Counted from the stretch's first letter, positions 23,930-33,788 are shown. The stretch is 64,000 nucleotides of DNA from Candidatus Saccharimonadota bacterium (GCA_017432025.1 JAFRJX010000003.1:1-64000), one strand, 5' to 3'. Made by a program: numbers and translations. Notes: generated from the letters alone by a model not told the origin.

Positions 23930-24298
23930 ATGGGTGAGTATGGCGCGTTCTATGGCACCATCGGATTTCAATTGGAACAGTTGGCCGAGGGTTTAAAGGC
24001 CCACAGCTACGCAATGGTTCCGGAGTCATTCTACCGCGGTTGGAAGCGTCTCAGTAGCTTCAAAGAAGAGAAAGACGGTTCGTATTACGGCACGGATTGT
24101 AGTGAACATCAGGTAACCACCGCCAAATTCGAAGATGAGGGCCACACCTGGCTAGTTACTACAGCAATCTGCGCGCACCCCAGTGATCCCAAAGAATTCT
24201 GCTGGCGATACATCGTCAAAATCACCAAAAATGGCGAGGTTGTCTCTCGCCCCAGAACTAGGTTTGAAGATTATCTTCAGTACATCGCTCGCCTCTAA
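23930..24298 (+). CDS. Hypothetical protein
   Basis: 122 residues, not recognised. Aromatic-rich, soluble, with three cysteines in the second half. Strong AAGGAGGTG SD 7 nt before the ATG, TATAAT promoter about 45 bp upstream, and a terminator just after. Its SD-led layout and codon use resemble the genes at 1575 and 17841 rather than the leaderless housekeeping genes. Confidence 0.65.
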   Translation: MGEYGAFYGTIGFQLEQLAEGLKAHSYAMVPESFYRGWKRLSSFKEEKDGSYYGTDCSEHQVTTAKFEDEGHTWLVTTAICAHPSDPKEFCWRYIVKITKNGEVVSRPRTRFEDYLQYIARL

Positions 24299-24302
24299 CA
24301 TT

Positions 24303-24330
24303 AAATCCCCCAAATTCTCGGGGGATTTTT
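24303..24330 (+). terminator. Intrinsic terminator
   Basis: AAATCCCC / GGGGGATTTTT around an AAATTCTC loop. Confidence 0.85.
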
Positions 24331-24337
24331 CTACGCT

Positions 24338-24365
24338 AAAAAAATGGCTCCCCCGGCCAGACTCG
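24338..24365 (-). repeat. Partial copy of the tRNA-Asn 3' end
   Basis: 28 nt identical to 24419-24446: the 3' half of the T-arm, the acceptor 3' strand, CCA and seven T residues. Between the copies lies an inverted partial copy of the same end (AGACTCG, GGCTC), so copy 2 forms the right arm of a long hairpin ending in T7, that is, a terminator made from tRNA sequence. Confidence 0.85.
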
Positions 24366-24425
24366 CTTCGGAGCGAAGCGGAGACCGAGTCTGAGCCATT
24401 TCTGATATTTTGTGCAACAAAAAAA

Positions 24426-24500
24426 TGGCTCCCCCGGCCAGACTCGAACTGGCAACCTCGAAGTTAACAGCTTCTTGCTCCACCATTGAGCTACAGGGGA
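24426..24500 (-). tRNA. tRNA-Asn (GTT)
   Basis: Minus-strand cloverleaf: acceptor TCCCCTG / CGGGGGA, D-arm GCTCAATGGTGGAGC, anticodon loop CTGTTAA (GTT), T-loop TTCGAGT, discriminator G, encoded CCA then T7. Confidence 0.95.
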
Positions 24501-24614
24501 ATATCCATACGTCAAAATGTGCGTATGTCTATTATAGCATATTTTTTATTTTTGTGGTAAAATTATAAGAGTTATTTTTGTTTTGACGTCTAAAATCATG
24601 AGAAAGGAGAGCAA

Positions 24615-26381
24615 ATGGAAGAAAAAACAATTCAGATTGCCGGTTCTATTACCGTTGACGAGCTTGCCAATGCGCTCGGCCTTTCTGTTACCCAATTAAT
24701 CGGCGAACTCTTCAAAAACGGCATCGTCGCGACCATCAATCAGCGCCTCGATTACGAAACTGCCTCGATTATTATTGATGAATTAGGTCTAAAAAACGTT
24801 AAACTCGAGAAGAAAAACACTGCGACTAAGACCTCCGATTTTCATCGCGAACTCTCTGATAAAGCCGTTTCCCGACCACCAGTCGTCGCTGTAATGGGTC
24901 ACGTCGACCATGGTAAAACCACTCTTCTCGATACTTTACTCCACAAGAAAACCGTTGACGACGAAGCCGGTGGTATCACCCAGCACATCTCCGCTTACCA
25001 ATTAAAGCACGATGATCGCTGGATTACTTTCCTCGATACTCCTGGACACGAAGCTTTTGCAGCTATTCGCCAGCACGGTGCGATGCTTACTGATATCGTG
25101 GTGATTGTGGTCGCAGCCGATGATGGCGTAAAACCACAAACCGTCGAAGCCATCAATTTCGCCAAGTCCGCGAACGCTAAAATCATCGTGGCAATTAACA
25201 AAATCGACCGCGAAGGTGCTGATATTCCACGCACCATGGCGGATCTCAGCCAACATGGCCTCCAACCAGAGGAATGGGGCGGTGATATTACGATGGTGCC
25301 AATCTCCGCGAAGCAGGGTACTAACCTCGAACAACTCCTCGATATGATTCTCTTAACTGCCGATATTGAAGAATTAAAAGCTGATGTCGACATTCCAGCC
25401 GAAGGTCTCGTCATTGAATCTCACATGGAAACCGGTCGTGGCTCCGTTGTAAACCTCCTCGTCACCGGCGGGGAATTAAAGACCGGCGATTTCATTGTGG
25501 CCGGCTCTGCCTACGGCAAAGTTCGTACTATGCTTGATTTTAAGGGCAAACCAAAAGGTAAGGCTACTCCATCTACCCCTGTCACAATTACTGGTTTTAA
25601 AGAGCTCCCGAACTTCGGCGACCGCTTTGTCGAAGTCTCTGACGAAAAGACCGCTCGCAAGATGGCATTACTCAATGCTCAAGCCCTCGCAAACGAGACC
25701 GCTTCCGCAAACGTCACCTCATCCGATCTCCTTCGTATGATGAACGTCGCTGACAATTCCAAGGTCTTCAATGTGATTATTAAAGGCGATGTGCTTGGCT
25801 CCGTCACCTCTGTCGTTGACTCTCTTAAACTGATTGATACCCATGGCGAAATTACCCTTAACATCGTTTCAACCGGCGTTGGCGACATCAACGAAAACGA
25901 TGTCTACATGGCTGCCGGTGGCAATACTGTGGTTTATGGCTTCAACGTCTCTGTTCCGATTAATATTTCCAAAATGGCAGCGCGCGACAATGTTCCGGTT
26001 CGCACTTACCGTGTGATTTACGAGCTTCTCGATGACGCGAAGCACGAAATGGAAAACCTCCTCGACGCTGAAATTATTGAAGAAGACAAGGGCGAAATGA
26101 AGGTCCTTGGCGTATTCCGTACCGAAAAGACCTCAATTATCGCCGGTGGGGAAGTATTAAAAGGTGATGTGAAACCGACCTATCTCGCTCGCGTTGTCCG
26201 CGACAAGACCTATCTTGGTGAAGTCGAAGTTACCTCTGTCCAAAAAGAAAAAATTGACGTGAAAGAGCTTACTGCCGGCGAAACCGGTGGCCTCGCCCTT
26301 AAAACCGAGAACAAACTTCAACTCCAAATTGGCGATCGTCTCAAATTCTTTACCCGCGAGATGAAGAAAAAGACTCTTTAA
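24615..26381 (+). CDS. infB: Translation initiation factor IF-2
   Basis: 588 residues, with the short N-terminal region typical of CPR. An IF2_N helix bundle (about 8-50) precedes the GTPase domain with G1 GHVDHGKTT near 95-103, G3 DTPGHE near 143 and G4 NKID near 194, then the beta-barrel domains II and III and the C2 domain that binds fMet-tRNA. IF-2 brings initiator tRNA to the 30S subunit and promotes subunit joining. SD AGAAAGGAGAG fixes the start. Fmt and deformylase, which supply and remove the formyl group, lie 2-3 kb downstream on the other strand. Confidence 0.96.
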   Translation: MEEKTIQIAGSITVDELANALGLSVTQLIGELFKNGIVATINQRLDYETASIIIDELGLKNVKLEKKNTATKTSDFHRELSDKAVSRPPVVAVMGHVDHGKTTLLDTLLHKKTVDDEAGGITQHISAYQLKHDDRWITFLDTPGHEAFAAIRQHGAMLTDIVVIVVAADDGVKPQTVEAINFAKSANAKIIVAINKIDREGADIPRTMADLSQHGLQPEEWGGDITMVPISAKQGTNLEQLLDMILLTADIEELKADVDIPAEGLVIESHMETGRGSVVNLLVTGGELKTGDFIVAGSAYGKVRTMLDFKGKPKGKATPSTPVTITGFKELPNFGDRFVEVSDEKTARKMALLNAQALANETASANVTSSDLLRMMNVADNSKVFNVIIKGDVLGSVTSVVDSLKLIDTHGEITLNIVSTGVGDINENDVYMAAGGNTVVYGFNVSVPINISKMAARDNVPVRTYRVIYELLDDAKHEMENLLDAEIIEEDKGEMKVLGVFRTEKTSIIAGGEVLKGDVKPTYLARVVRDKTYLGEVEVTSVQKEKIDVKELTAGETGGLALKTENKLQLQIGDRLKFFTREMKKKTL

Positions 26382-26407
26382 TATAAGCGCTATGTTATAA
26401 TGGCGTC

Positions 26408-26857
26408 ATGAACGCCGATGAAATCAAAACTACTAAAAAATTATTGCTTGTTTTAGGAATCCCAGGCGCTATTATTATAGCCGCTTTTGTAGGGTTTCTA
26501 CTGGGTTTTCTTAATTGCAGGAATCTCTCTGGGCTTTCCCAAGGACTATGCGAGCTAGTTTTATTTGTGCCGGCAATATATATTGGTCTTTTTCTAGTCA
26601 TTTTTATAATCTCACTAATATGTAATCTCCCAAAAAAGAATCAAATCATTGGTAAATACACTATGGACAAAAAAACATTTCTTCGCGTCCTGGGCCGATC
26701 CTTTCTCTGGGCTACGTCAATCTTCGTACTTGCTTTTTGTGTCTTAATAATTAGCACTAATGGCGAGCCTAGTGCAAAGTTCGTCGCTCTCTTTGTTGCC
26801 CTAGCTATGATAACGATAATGTCATTTCTCACTGTCCACAACAAAAAACGCAAATAA
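26408..26857 (+). CDS. Membrane protein, four helices
   Basis: 149 residues with four hydrophobic segments (about 10-32, 45-70, 90-112, 118-138) and a basic C-terminus. Not recognised. TGT-TATAAT ends 6 nt before the ATG (leaderless). The codon use is AT-rich, similar to the gene at 23338; both may be lineage-specific. Confidence 0.6.
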   Translation: MNADEIKTTKKLLLVLGIPGAIIIAAFVGFLLGFLNCRNLSGLSQGLCELVLFVPAIYIGLFLVIFIISLICNLPKKNQIIGKYTMDKKTFLRVLGRSFLWATSIFVLAFCVLIISTNGEPSAKFVALFVALAMITIMSFLTVHNKKRK

Positions 26858-26904
26858 CGTGTTATAATCAAAGCATAAACATAATACGGGAGCGATTAAC
26901 TTTC

Positions 26905-27993
26905 ATGGACAATGTCTTGGCAAAGATTAATGCTGCCAAAGAAAGAGTCATCTTTGGTGGGATTATCTTCTTTATTTTCTACATTCTAATTGGGATTTTT
27001 GCCTGCATTGCCGATACTGGTAATTCAAGCTCTTACGTCGGTTCGCTTGAAACCTTCTCGAAATTCCTCTCCACCACCATCATGATTGGTATTTGTCTGC
27101 TCTGCCTCCTTGATAATCTCAACAAAATCAGCAACAAAAACCAGATTTGCCGTATTTTTGCAATTGTGAGCCTTGTCGCCATCCCCATTTTCCTCGTTCT
27201 TTACTGCCTCGGCACTTGGGGCGTGATCCCTCTCGTCGATATTGGCGGCAAAATGGTCAACGTGACTGGTTCTGGCGCCGGCTATAGCACCAGCCCAAAC
27301 ATCATTAGTAAACTAATCACTACTCTCGGCACCATCGTATCGCTTGGTACCGTCAGTGCAATCACGATGTCGATTAAGCCATATGGTCGCAAGGCGATTG
27401 AAGTCTCTAAAATCATTGCCACTATCGCTCTAACCGTTGCTGCTCTAATCGAAATCTACCTTACATTTACCGGCAGCAATATCCTTTCTCTTTACGCTAC
27501 TTCATCCCTAGGTCTCGCTTACACATTGGTTTTCTGCCTCATCGCTTGGGTTAGCCTCACCGTCCTCGCCTTCTATCTCTCCAAATTCGATAACGGCGTC
27601 GTCCCAACCCCAGTAAGACCGTTAAATGCCAAAGTCGTCTCCGCTTCCGCCCCAGTTGTACTCACGGTTGAAGAAGTTAAAGAGGAAAAAGCCGAAACTA
27701 TCTATCCGGAGCCAACCAATGTTCCGATTCATCATGTTGACGGTGTAAATCTTAATGTCCCAGTCGAGGAGCCGAAACCAGAGGAAGAACCGGAGAAAAC
27801 CCCAGCGCCTAAACCAGAAAAACCAGAGACAATCATGCCAGAAGAGCATCACGACGACGCTCCGCTCCACGCTAGCCCTGGTGAACCACTCTTTGAGGAG
27901 CATCCAACCATCGGCCCTGCCACTTCTGGCACCCAGCACGATGAATTTGATTCTTTAGATAGTCAAGAAAATGAAAATAAGGAGGTACTCTAA
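26905..27993 (+). CDS. Membrane protein with acidic Pro-rich cytosolic tail
   Basis: 362 residues: about six hydrophobic segments in the first 230 residues, then a long Pro/Glu/Lys linker (EEPKPEEEPEKTPAPKP) and an acidic end. Not recognised. The stop is directly followed by the DUF5663 gene at 27994, whose SD lies in its last codons. This repeats the pairing of a DUF5663 gene with a membrane or giant protein seen at 10593-14958. Confidence 0.65.
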   Translation: MDNVLAKINAAKERVIFGGIIFFIFYILIGIFACIADTGNSSSYVGSLETFSKFLSTTIMIGICLLCLLDNLNKISNKNQICRIFAIVSLVAIPIFLVLYCLGTWGVIPLVDIGGKMVNVTGSGAGYSTSPNIISKLITTLGTIVSLGTVSAITMSIKPYGRKAIEVSKIIATIALTVAALIEIYLTFTGSNILSLYATSSLGLAYTLVFCLIAWVSLTVLAFYLSKFDNGVVPTPVRPLNAKVVSASAPVVLTVEEVKEEKAETIYPEPTNVPIHHVDGVNLNVPVEEPKPEEEPEKTPAPKPEKPETIMPEEHHDDAPLHASPGEPLFEEHPTIGPATSGTQHDEFDSLDSQENENKEVL

Positions 27994-28287
27994 ATGCAAT
28001 TTGACGAAGAATTTCTAAAAGAAATGGGTCTTTCCGCCATGCCGGAAGCCGAAAAGCAGCGTTTTCTTGATTATGTTCAAGAGGAACTTGAAGTTCGTAT
28101 CGGTCAGCGCATCTCGAAAGGTCTCCCAGATACACTGTTAAACGAATTTGATCTCATAACCGATCCCAAAGAAGCCGCTGAGTGGCTCCAAAAGCACCGC
28201 CCAGATTATCGCGAGATCGTCACCCGCACCATTGCTGAGATGAAAGAAGAAATCCGCTCTAATCGCGCTAAACTCGTGATTGCTTAA
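27994..28287 (+). CDS. DUF5663 protein
   Basis: 97 residues with the family layout: FLKEMGL start, KQRFLDYVQEELEVRIGQRIS helix in two parts, then EFDLITDP, WLQKHRPDYREIV and a final helix. Function unknown; the family appears mainly in CPR bacteria. Strong AAGGAGGTACT SD. The last 4 nt overlap the end of the convergent fmt gene. Confidence 0.75.
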   Translation: MQFDEEFLKEMGLSAMPEAEKQRFLDYVQEELEVRIGQRISKGLPDTLLNEFDLITDPKEAAEWLQKHRPDYREIVTRTIAEMKEEIRSNRAKLVIA

Positions 28288-29060
28288 TTCTTTGCGTAGC
28301 CATTCAGGAAGCTTTTTGCATCCATTGGCTTTTTGCTCTCTGGTTGCAACCTATCAATCGATAGTGAGCCATCTTTGCACGGTAGTTCAATCAGTGCTGT
28401 CTCACCCTGTTTCAGCATATGTGCCTCTAAAATGATGCAATTTAAGCCGTAAAACGTATATTTGGTTTTTGGAAAGCCCTGAAAGGCCACAATTTTTCGA
28501 TAAATTGCTTCCGCTGTCTCTGTTGATGGCTTAATTTTAGACATCGATTTGTCTAATTTTTCCGTGAAAGTCGCCCCTGACTCGTCCTGTGTCTCTGGCG
28601 TCGGCAAATCCGTCAAATGTTCCGCAATCCACTTCGCCCCTGTTTCAGCGAGCGCCTTGTAAATCTCGACCTTATTCATTGGAAGTCCAGAAATCGTCGC
28701 CTGATAATACACCGGACCAGCATCCATCGCTTTGACGAGTTTCATTACAGACACTGAAAAATCGTTATCACCATTAAGAATTGCGCTTTCAATTGGCGAA
28801 GCACCCCTGTATTTTGGAAGTAAAGAAGGATGGATGTTGAGAATCCCCTCCGGCTCAAATAATTCGAGCACATCCTCTTTAATCATCACGCCGTAGGACG
28901 CTAGCACCCCGTGAAGTTCCGGATGCGAAGCCTTCAACTTCTTCACAGCCTCTAAATCGCCACGCTCTTTCGCATGAAACACCACTTCAAAATGCTTTTC
29001 GAGCACTCTTAAAGCGTTATCTGCGAGCGGTCCATTACCAAAAAAGATAATTTTTTCCAT
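28284..29060 (-). CDS. fmt: Methionyl-tRNA formyltransferase (short form)
   Basis: 258 residues compared with about 315 in E. coli. The catalytic domain has the formyl-folate signature HPSLLPKYRGASPIESAIL (His and the downstream Asp in AMDAGPVYY), then a shortened C-terminal domain. It formylates Met-tRNA to allow initiation with IF-2. It lies 15 nt downstream of def in the usual def-fmt operon, with a GGAGAG SD. The truncated C-terminal domain may mean weaker tRNA discrimination. Confidence 0.9.
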   Translation of the reverse strand: MEKIIFFGNGPLADNALRVLEKHFEVVFHAKERGDLEAVKKLKASHPELHGVLASYGVMIKEDVLELFEPEGILNIHPSLLPKYRGASPIESAILNGDNDFSVSVMKLVKAMDAGPVYYQATISGLPMNKVEIYKALAETGAKWIAEHLTDLPTPETQDESGATFTEKLDKSMSKIKPSTETAEAIYRKIVAFQGFPKTKYTFYGLNCIILEAHMLKQGETALIELPCKDGSLSIDRLQPESKKPMDAKSFLNGYAKN

Positions 29061-29075
29061 AATCTCTCCGTTTGA

Positions 29076-29648
29076 TTAATCGTCAGGGAAAAGTTCTTTA
29101 TTACCTTTGATTTCTTTATCGTAATCCACCGGTTCCAAATCACCCTTGTCATTCATCCGGTAGAAAGCGTCTTTTTCGTTCTTAATATGATCAATAAAGA
29201 GGATACCATCTAGGTGATCCACCTCATGGAGAAGCGTCCTTGCAAGTTCATCGGTTGCCTTAATGCGTACCTCTGTGCCGTCCTCTAATTTCGCCTTCAC
29301 GCGGACCTTCGTGGCTCTTGGCACCATACCGTAAACTGATGGCACAGACAAACAACCCTCGTAATCTTTAACGGTTTTACCTTCAGTCTTCAAGATTACC
29401 GGGTCAATCAAAGCCGTAAAAGTGGCCTTTTTCTTATCTTCCATATCATCGCGAATAATGATGATTCGCTTATTAATACCCATCTGAGGCGCTGCCATCG
29501 CCGCCGAGAGCTCGTAAGGATGCTCTTTTTCCCAATCCAGCGACAATTTCCGCATTTTTTCGATGATATCAAGAATTTCCGGCGTAATCTTGCCGACTTT
29601 CTCTGACTTCTCCCTTAAACGCGGGTCAGGCGTTGTAATAATTTCCAT
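29076..29648 (-). CDS. def: Peptide deformylase
   Basis: 190 residues. Motif I (AAPQMGINKR in place of the usual G-x-G-x-A-A-x-Q), motif II EGCLSVP with the metal-binding Cys, and motif III LLHEVDHLDG (HExxH). It removes the formyl group from nascent proteins using Fe or Zn. First gene of def-fmt. TGG-TATAAT ends 7 nt before the ATG (leaderless). The first Gly of motif I is replaced by Met or Ala, a modest departure from the consensus. Confidence 0.93.
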   Translation of the reverse strand: MEIITTPDPRLREKSEKVGKITPEILDIIEKMRKLSLDWEKEHPYELSAAMAAPQMGINKRIIIIRDDMEDKKKATFTALIDPVILKTEGKTVKDYEGCLSVPSVYGMVPRATKVRVKAKLEDGTEVRIKATDELARTLLHEVDHLDGILFIDHIKNEKDAFYRMNDKGDLEPVDYDKEIKGNKELFPDD

Positions 29649-29677
29649 GTGACATATTATACCACAGATACTCTAGA

Positions 29678-29746
29678 AGTATAAGTACTTTTGGGACCAT
29701 AAGCTTGGCCGAACGGCCTCGAGTGTGTCCCAAAAGTACTTATACT
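29678..29746. repeat. Perfect 20-bp inverted repeat with inner GGCC hairpin
   Basis: Arms at 29678-29697 and 29727-29746 are perfect 20-bp complements; the 29-bp centre holds GGCC GAAC GGCC. It lies between priA and the def promoter. There is no T-run after the stem, so it is not an ordinary terminator. It may be a MITE-like or REP-like element, or a processing stem. Confidence 0.7.
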
Positions 29747-29747
29747 A

Positions 29748-31745
29748 CTAAAGTAAGCTTGGTGGATCAAGTGTCACCCGGAAATTCTTATCGAGCTTTT
29801 TTGCGATTTCGACGAGTGCTTGCCTAGAAGAAGATCTAATCACGAGCTGCCACGTAAAACCCCTGTTGGTTCTTTCATGAAACGCCGGCATCGGCGGGGA
29901 AACAAGTAGCCTCTTGTCGGAGGATAGCTCGGCGCATAAATCTCGCACTTTTCTTAGTACAATCGCCTCGGTTTTTAACGTAATATCGAGCCTCATTACG
30001 TGCTTAAACGGCGGGAAACCAGAAACCGCCCGTTTCTTCAGTAAATACTTCGAAAATCCCTCATAATCCTCATTCACAGCGAACGAAAGCACCGGATGCT
30101 CCGGCCGAAACGTCTGGATAAACACCTCGGCCTTATCAATATGCCCGCGCCCAACTCGGCCGATTACCTGGGTCAGTAACTGAAAAACCCTCTCTTCCGC
30201 CGAATAATCCGGCAAATTGAGGCCCGCATCGGCCTGTACCACCCCGACAGTGGCCAGTTTTGGGAGATCTAGCCCTTTTGCTAGCGTCTGCGTGCCGACC
30301 AAAATATCCACGGACCCGTTTTTTACCTCTGCATAAACCGCCTCGAGTCCCTCACCTTTCTTGTTATCGGCATCAAATCGCTGAATCTTTGCCCCCTGAA
30401 ACAGCCCACCAAGCTCCGTCTCTAATAGTTTTGTTCCGAATCCCTTATGAATCAGCCCCGGCGCCTTACATTTCGGGCAGCAAACTGGCACTTTTTCATG
30501 GTAGCCACAAGTATGGCACTTAAGCTCAAAACTATCGGCATGAAGCGTCAGGGGTAGGAAACAGTTCGGGCACACCAACTCTTCGCCACAATTCTCGCAA
30601 ATTGTAAGGGGCGACGACCCTCTTCTATTATGAAAAATCAGCGTCTGCCGGCCATTTGCGAGATTATCGGAAATCGCGGCAAGCAGTGCATCCGAGAAAT
30701 ACCGGTTTTTACTAAAACTCTCTCTGTTTTTAAAATCAATAATCTTTATCTCCGGTTTCACTGCTGTGTCTTTCGCCTTTTCTGCGAGCTTCACCAGGGT
30801 ATTCTTCTTATCTGCCAGGTAATAATCTTCCACGGTCGGTGTCGCCGACCCCAGAATACAGTCGCACTTTAACACCGTCGCCATGTAGCTCGCCACCCGG
30901 ATTGCCGAGTATTTCGGTGAATTCTCCTGGTAATAGGTCGATTCGTGCGCCTCGTCGATAATAATGAGCCCCAGATTATTAAGCGGCGCAAACAGGGCGC
31001 TCCTCGGCCCTATCACAATCCTCGGCCCCTCTCCAAGTAGCAGGGCATCAAAGATCTTCTGCCTCTCTACCTCTGTTTGTTTAGAGTGAATCATCGTAAT
31101 TCTATCGCCAAACACCTCCTGAAACACCCGCACCAGTTGCCCCGTTAAAGCGATTTCTGGCACCAATAATACGACAGACTGTTGCCGTTTTAGCGCATTT
31201 AGAGCCATTTCTAGGTAGATATTCGTTTTACCACTACCAGTGACGCCAAAAAGCAGTTTCGTGGCTCCTAGGGCCTTCTGAAGGCCTTCTAGGGCCATTT
31301 TTTGCGCAGGGTTAAGCTGTATGAACGGCAATTTGACTGCTTCGACGCCTCTACCCCTGTTAGCGCCACCCTGTTCGGTTTTTACTCTAATCTGTTCGGT
31401 TTGTTCGGTTTTTGCTGTTTTCACCCCTGTATTTCGGCGTTTTTTTAGCACTCCCACCGGCAGCATCATCCCCATGGCACCAGATAAAGGCGCCTGGTAG
31501 TATTCACTCAGCCACACGGCCGTTTTAATTAGGTGGCTTGGCAGCGGTTTTGAATACAAAATTCGTGTAATCGATTTCGTCGGAAAATTCGGTTGAGCAA
31601 CTTTTTTTACAACAATGCCCGGCACTTTCATACGTCCGAGCGGCACTTCCACGATCGCACCAATGGGTAGGGAATCACTAAAATTATAGGTTAGAGCCGT
31701 CTCCAGCCTCCCCGTACCCCTCCCTGGTATCACCTCGTAAAACAT
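29748..31745 (-). CDS. priA: Primosomal protein N' (replication restart helicase)
   Basis: 665 residues. An N-terminal 3'-DNA-binding domain, Walker A GVTGSGKTNIY near 168, Walker B DEAHE near 263, eight cysteines in CxxC pairs near 382-425 that bind zinc in the strand-separation domain, and helicase motifs V-VI (GRVGRG). It reloads the replisome at stalled forks. A linker near 115-135 carries a repeated KTEQ motif encoded by the TGTTCGGTTT repeat that also occurs in non-coding DNA. TATAAT ends 6 nt before the ATG (leaderless). Confidence 0.93.
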   Translation of the reverse strand: MFYEVIPGRGTGRLETALTYNFSDSLPIGAIVEVPLGRMKVPGIVVKKVAQPNFPTKSITRILYSKPLPSHLIKTAVWLSEYYQAPLSGAMGMMLPVGVLKKRRNTGVKTAKTEQTEQIRVKTEQGGANRGRGVEAVKLPFIQLNPAQKMALEGLQKALGATKLLFGVTGSGKTNIYLEMALNALKRQQSVVLLVPEIALTGQLVRVFQEVFGDRITMIHSKQTEVERQKIFDALLLGEGPRIVIGPRSALFAPLNNLGLIIIDEAHESTYYQENSPKYSAIRVASYMATVLKCDCILGSATPTVEDYYLADKKNTLVKLAEKAKDTAVKPEIKIIDFKNRESFSKNRYFSDALLAAISDNLANGRQTLIFHNRRGSSPLTICENCGEELVCPNCFLPLTLHADSFELKCHTCGYHEKVPVCCPKCKAPGLIHKGFGTKLLETELGGLFQGAKIQRFDADNKKGEGLEAVYAEVKNGSVDILVGTQTLAKGLDLPKLATVGVVQADAGLNLPDYSAEERVFQLLTQVIGRVGRGHIDKAEVFIQTFRPEHPVLSFAVNEDYEGFSKYLLKKRAVSGFPPFKHVMRLDITLKTEAIVLRKVRDLCAELSSDKRLLVSPPMPAFHERTNRGFTWQLVIRSSSRQALVEIAKKLDKNFRVTLDPPSLL

Positions 31746-31833
31746 ACCCCTATTATATAACAGAAAAATTCATGATTGTTGTTGTAATTTTTACAGCCCG
31801 TGTGCTATAATAGGGAAGATTAAGCGAGGTAAC

Positions 31834-32124
31834 ATGTTAGACATATTTATCACATCTAGAGTCAGACGCAAAATTGTGGTTGTTTTTGCTAAATACCCAG
31901 ATTTCAAAGCTCACGTTAGGGGCTTAGCGAAGCTTTTAAAGGAAGATCCGGGCAATATACAGAGAGAACTCGAGCGGATGGCCGAGGGTAAATTTCTAAT
32001 TGTGACCAAAAAAGGCAAGACGAAAATCTACCAAACGAACAAACAATTCCCAATTTTAAAGGAACTTCAAAGCATTGTCATTAAAAGCCAAAAGGGCAGC
32101 AAACCGTCCAAAACCATCGGCTAA
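31834..32124 (+). CDS. Winged-helix DNA-binding protein
   Basis: 96 residues with one winged-helix domain: helix RGLAKLLKEDPGNIQRELERM is the recognition unit and FLIVTKKGKTKIYQTNK the wing. It resembles the ArsR-like wHTH found upstream of nucleotidyltransferases, but the partner here is RecJ, 12 nt downstream. A local transcription regulator is likely; the target is unknown. GAGGTAAC SD, TGC-TATAAT promoter. Confidence 0.7.
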   Translation: MLDIFITSRVRRKIVVVFAKYPDFKAHVRGLAKLLKEDPGNIQRELERMAEGKFLIVTKKGKTKIYQTNKQFPILKELQSIVIKSQKGSKPSKTIG

Positions 32125-32136
32125 CAGGGGCGCTAA

Positions 32137-33750
32137 ATGAACAAATTATTTACTCAGCTGGTGGAAACTCGGCATTTAGACGAATCTTTTTTACATCCGA
32201 AGTATGAAGACCTCGCCGACCCGTTTTTGATGCCAAACATGGAAAAAGCCATCGACCGCATCAAAAAAGCCATTGAAACAGGGGAGAAAGTCCTGATTTA
32301 TGGCGATTATGACGTCGATGGCGTCACTGCTTCGACCGTCATGGAGACTGCTTTAACCCTCGCCGGCATCAAAAATCCAGATATTATGCTCCCGGATCGC
32401 TTCGTTGATGGCTATGGCATGAGCCCGCGCCTCATCGACCGCGCCAAATCTACCGATGTTACGCTAGTGATCACCGTAGACTGCGGCTCCCGCAACCACG
32501 CGATTATTGAGGAATTAAACACTTTAAATATCGATACTATCGTCACCGATCACCACGAATGTGAAGCCACGCTCCCAGAGGCGGTCGCCGTGATTAACCC
32601 AAAACGCCAAGATTACACTGGTCCGTCGAAACTCCGCGACCTCGCCGGTGTAGGTGTCGCTTTTAAGGTTGCCCAGGCGCTCGTAAAAGCCGGTTTAATC
32701 GAAAACGGCAGGGAAAAATGGCTTCTTGATCTCGTGCTTCTAGGCACGATTTGCGATTCGATGCCTCTTACCGGTGAGAACCGCATTCTCTCTTATTACG
32801 GCATCAAAGTTCTCGAAAAAACCAGCCGGAAAGGCCTCCGCGAGCTGATGCGCACCGCCGGTGTCAAATCTATTAATTCCGAATCGATTGGTTTTCAAAT
32901 TGGCCCACGCTTAAACGCTGCCGGCCGTCTCGACACTGCCGAACTGGCCTTAAACCTTCTGCGCACTACCTCTGTTACGGAGGCCGCCACACTCGCGAAT
33001 CAGCTTGAAGAATTAAACAAAACTAGGCGCCAGGAGCAGCGCTCCGCCACCGAAGAAATCCTTAAACGTGGCGACAAAGATGATCCCGTGATTATCGAAA
33101 CCGGTAACTGGCACGAAGGTATCCTCGGTATTGTCGCCGGCCGTTTGGTCGAAACCAAGCATAAACCTGCTTTTGTTCTCTCTGAAACCGAAACTGGTGT
33201 TTTTAAGGGGTCTGGGCGCAGTTTTGGCGATTTTAATCTCGCCGAAGCCCTCGATTACGCCAAGGATTCCATCGTGAACGGTGGTGGCCACGCTGCCGCG
33301 GCTGGTGTTCGCGTCCGCTCTGAAGATCTCTACGCCTTCCGCGAGAAAATTAACGAATATTACCGTAGCCTGCACCTTAAAAACCAAGAAAAATACTTAA
33401 AACTCACCGCCGATCTCGATACTGATAATATCGGTGATTTTGACCTGAATTTCCTCGCCGAATTAAAGGAACTTGAGCCGTTTGGACCAGGGAATGAAGA
33501 GCCGGTTTTCCAGCTTAACCGTCCCCAGATTCTTCTCATCCGCCCGATGGGTGACAAAGAGCAACATCTCCGCATCGATGTCAGGGGTAAAGACGGCAAA
33601 ATCATCAAACTCGTCGCCTTTTTCGCCCCCGAACGCTGGTTTACGCTCTCTGAAGAAGACGAATGTGATTTTCTGATTAAACCCATCGAAAACGAGTGGC
33701 GTAGCGTCCGCTCCGTCGAAGGTCGCCTCCTCGATGTTGTCTGGTCCTAG
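32137..33750 (+). CDS. recJ: Single-stranded-DNA-specific exonuclease RecJ
   Basis: 537 residues of the DHH family: motif I YGDYDVDGV near 55, DCGS near 113, DHHE near 138, DHHA1 motif GGGHAAAAG near 380, and a C-terminal OB-like domain. RecJ is a Mn-dependent 5'-3' exonuclease on ssDNA in recombination and mismatch repair. With PriA and DprA in the window it forms part of a recombination set usable in natural transformation. It is likely co-transcribed with the winged-helix gene. Confidence 0.93.
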   Translation: MNKLFTQLVETRHLDESFLHPKYEDLADPFLMPNMEKAIDRIKKAIETGEKVLIYGDYDVDGVTASTVMETALTLAGIKNPDIMLPDRFVDGYGMSPRLIDRAKSTDVTLVITVDCGSRNHAIIEELNTLNIDTIVTDHHECEATLPEAVAVINPKRQDYTGPSKLRDLAGVGVAFKVAQALVKAGLIENGREKWLLDLVLLGTICDSMPLTGENRILSYYGIKVLEKTSRKGLRELMRTAGVKSINSESIGFQIGPRLNAAGRLDTAELALNLLRTTSVTEAATLANQLEELNKTRRQEQRSATEEILKRGDKDDPVIIETGNWHEGILGIVAGRLVETKHKPAFVLSETETGVFKGSGRSFGDFNLAEALDYAKDSIVNGGGHAAAAGVRVRSEDLYAFREKINEYYRSLHLKNQEKYLKLTADLDTDNIGDFDLNFLAELKELEPFGPGNEEPVFQLNRPQILLIRPMGDKEQHLRIDVRGKDGKIIKLVAFFAPERWFTLSEEDECDFLIKPIENEWRSVRSVEGRLLDVVWS

Positions 33751-33788
33751 CTCTTTACATTTCTTATGTTTTGTGGTATAATTGAATT

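Noticed and set aside
24338-24426. A second, degenerate tRNA-Asn gene
   Set aside because: Only the 3' end is duplicated; no anticodon or D-arm exists, and the copy folds with an inverted repeat into a terminator-like hairpin.
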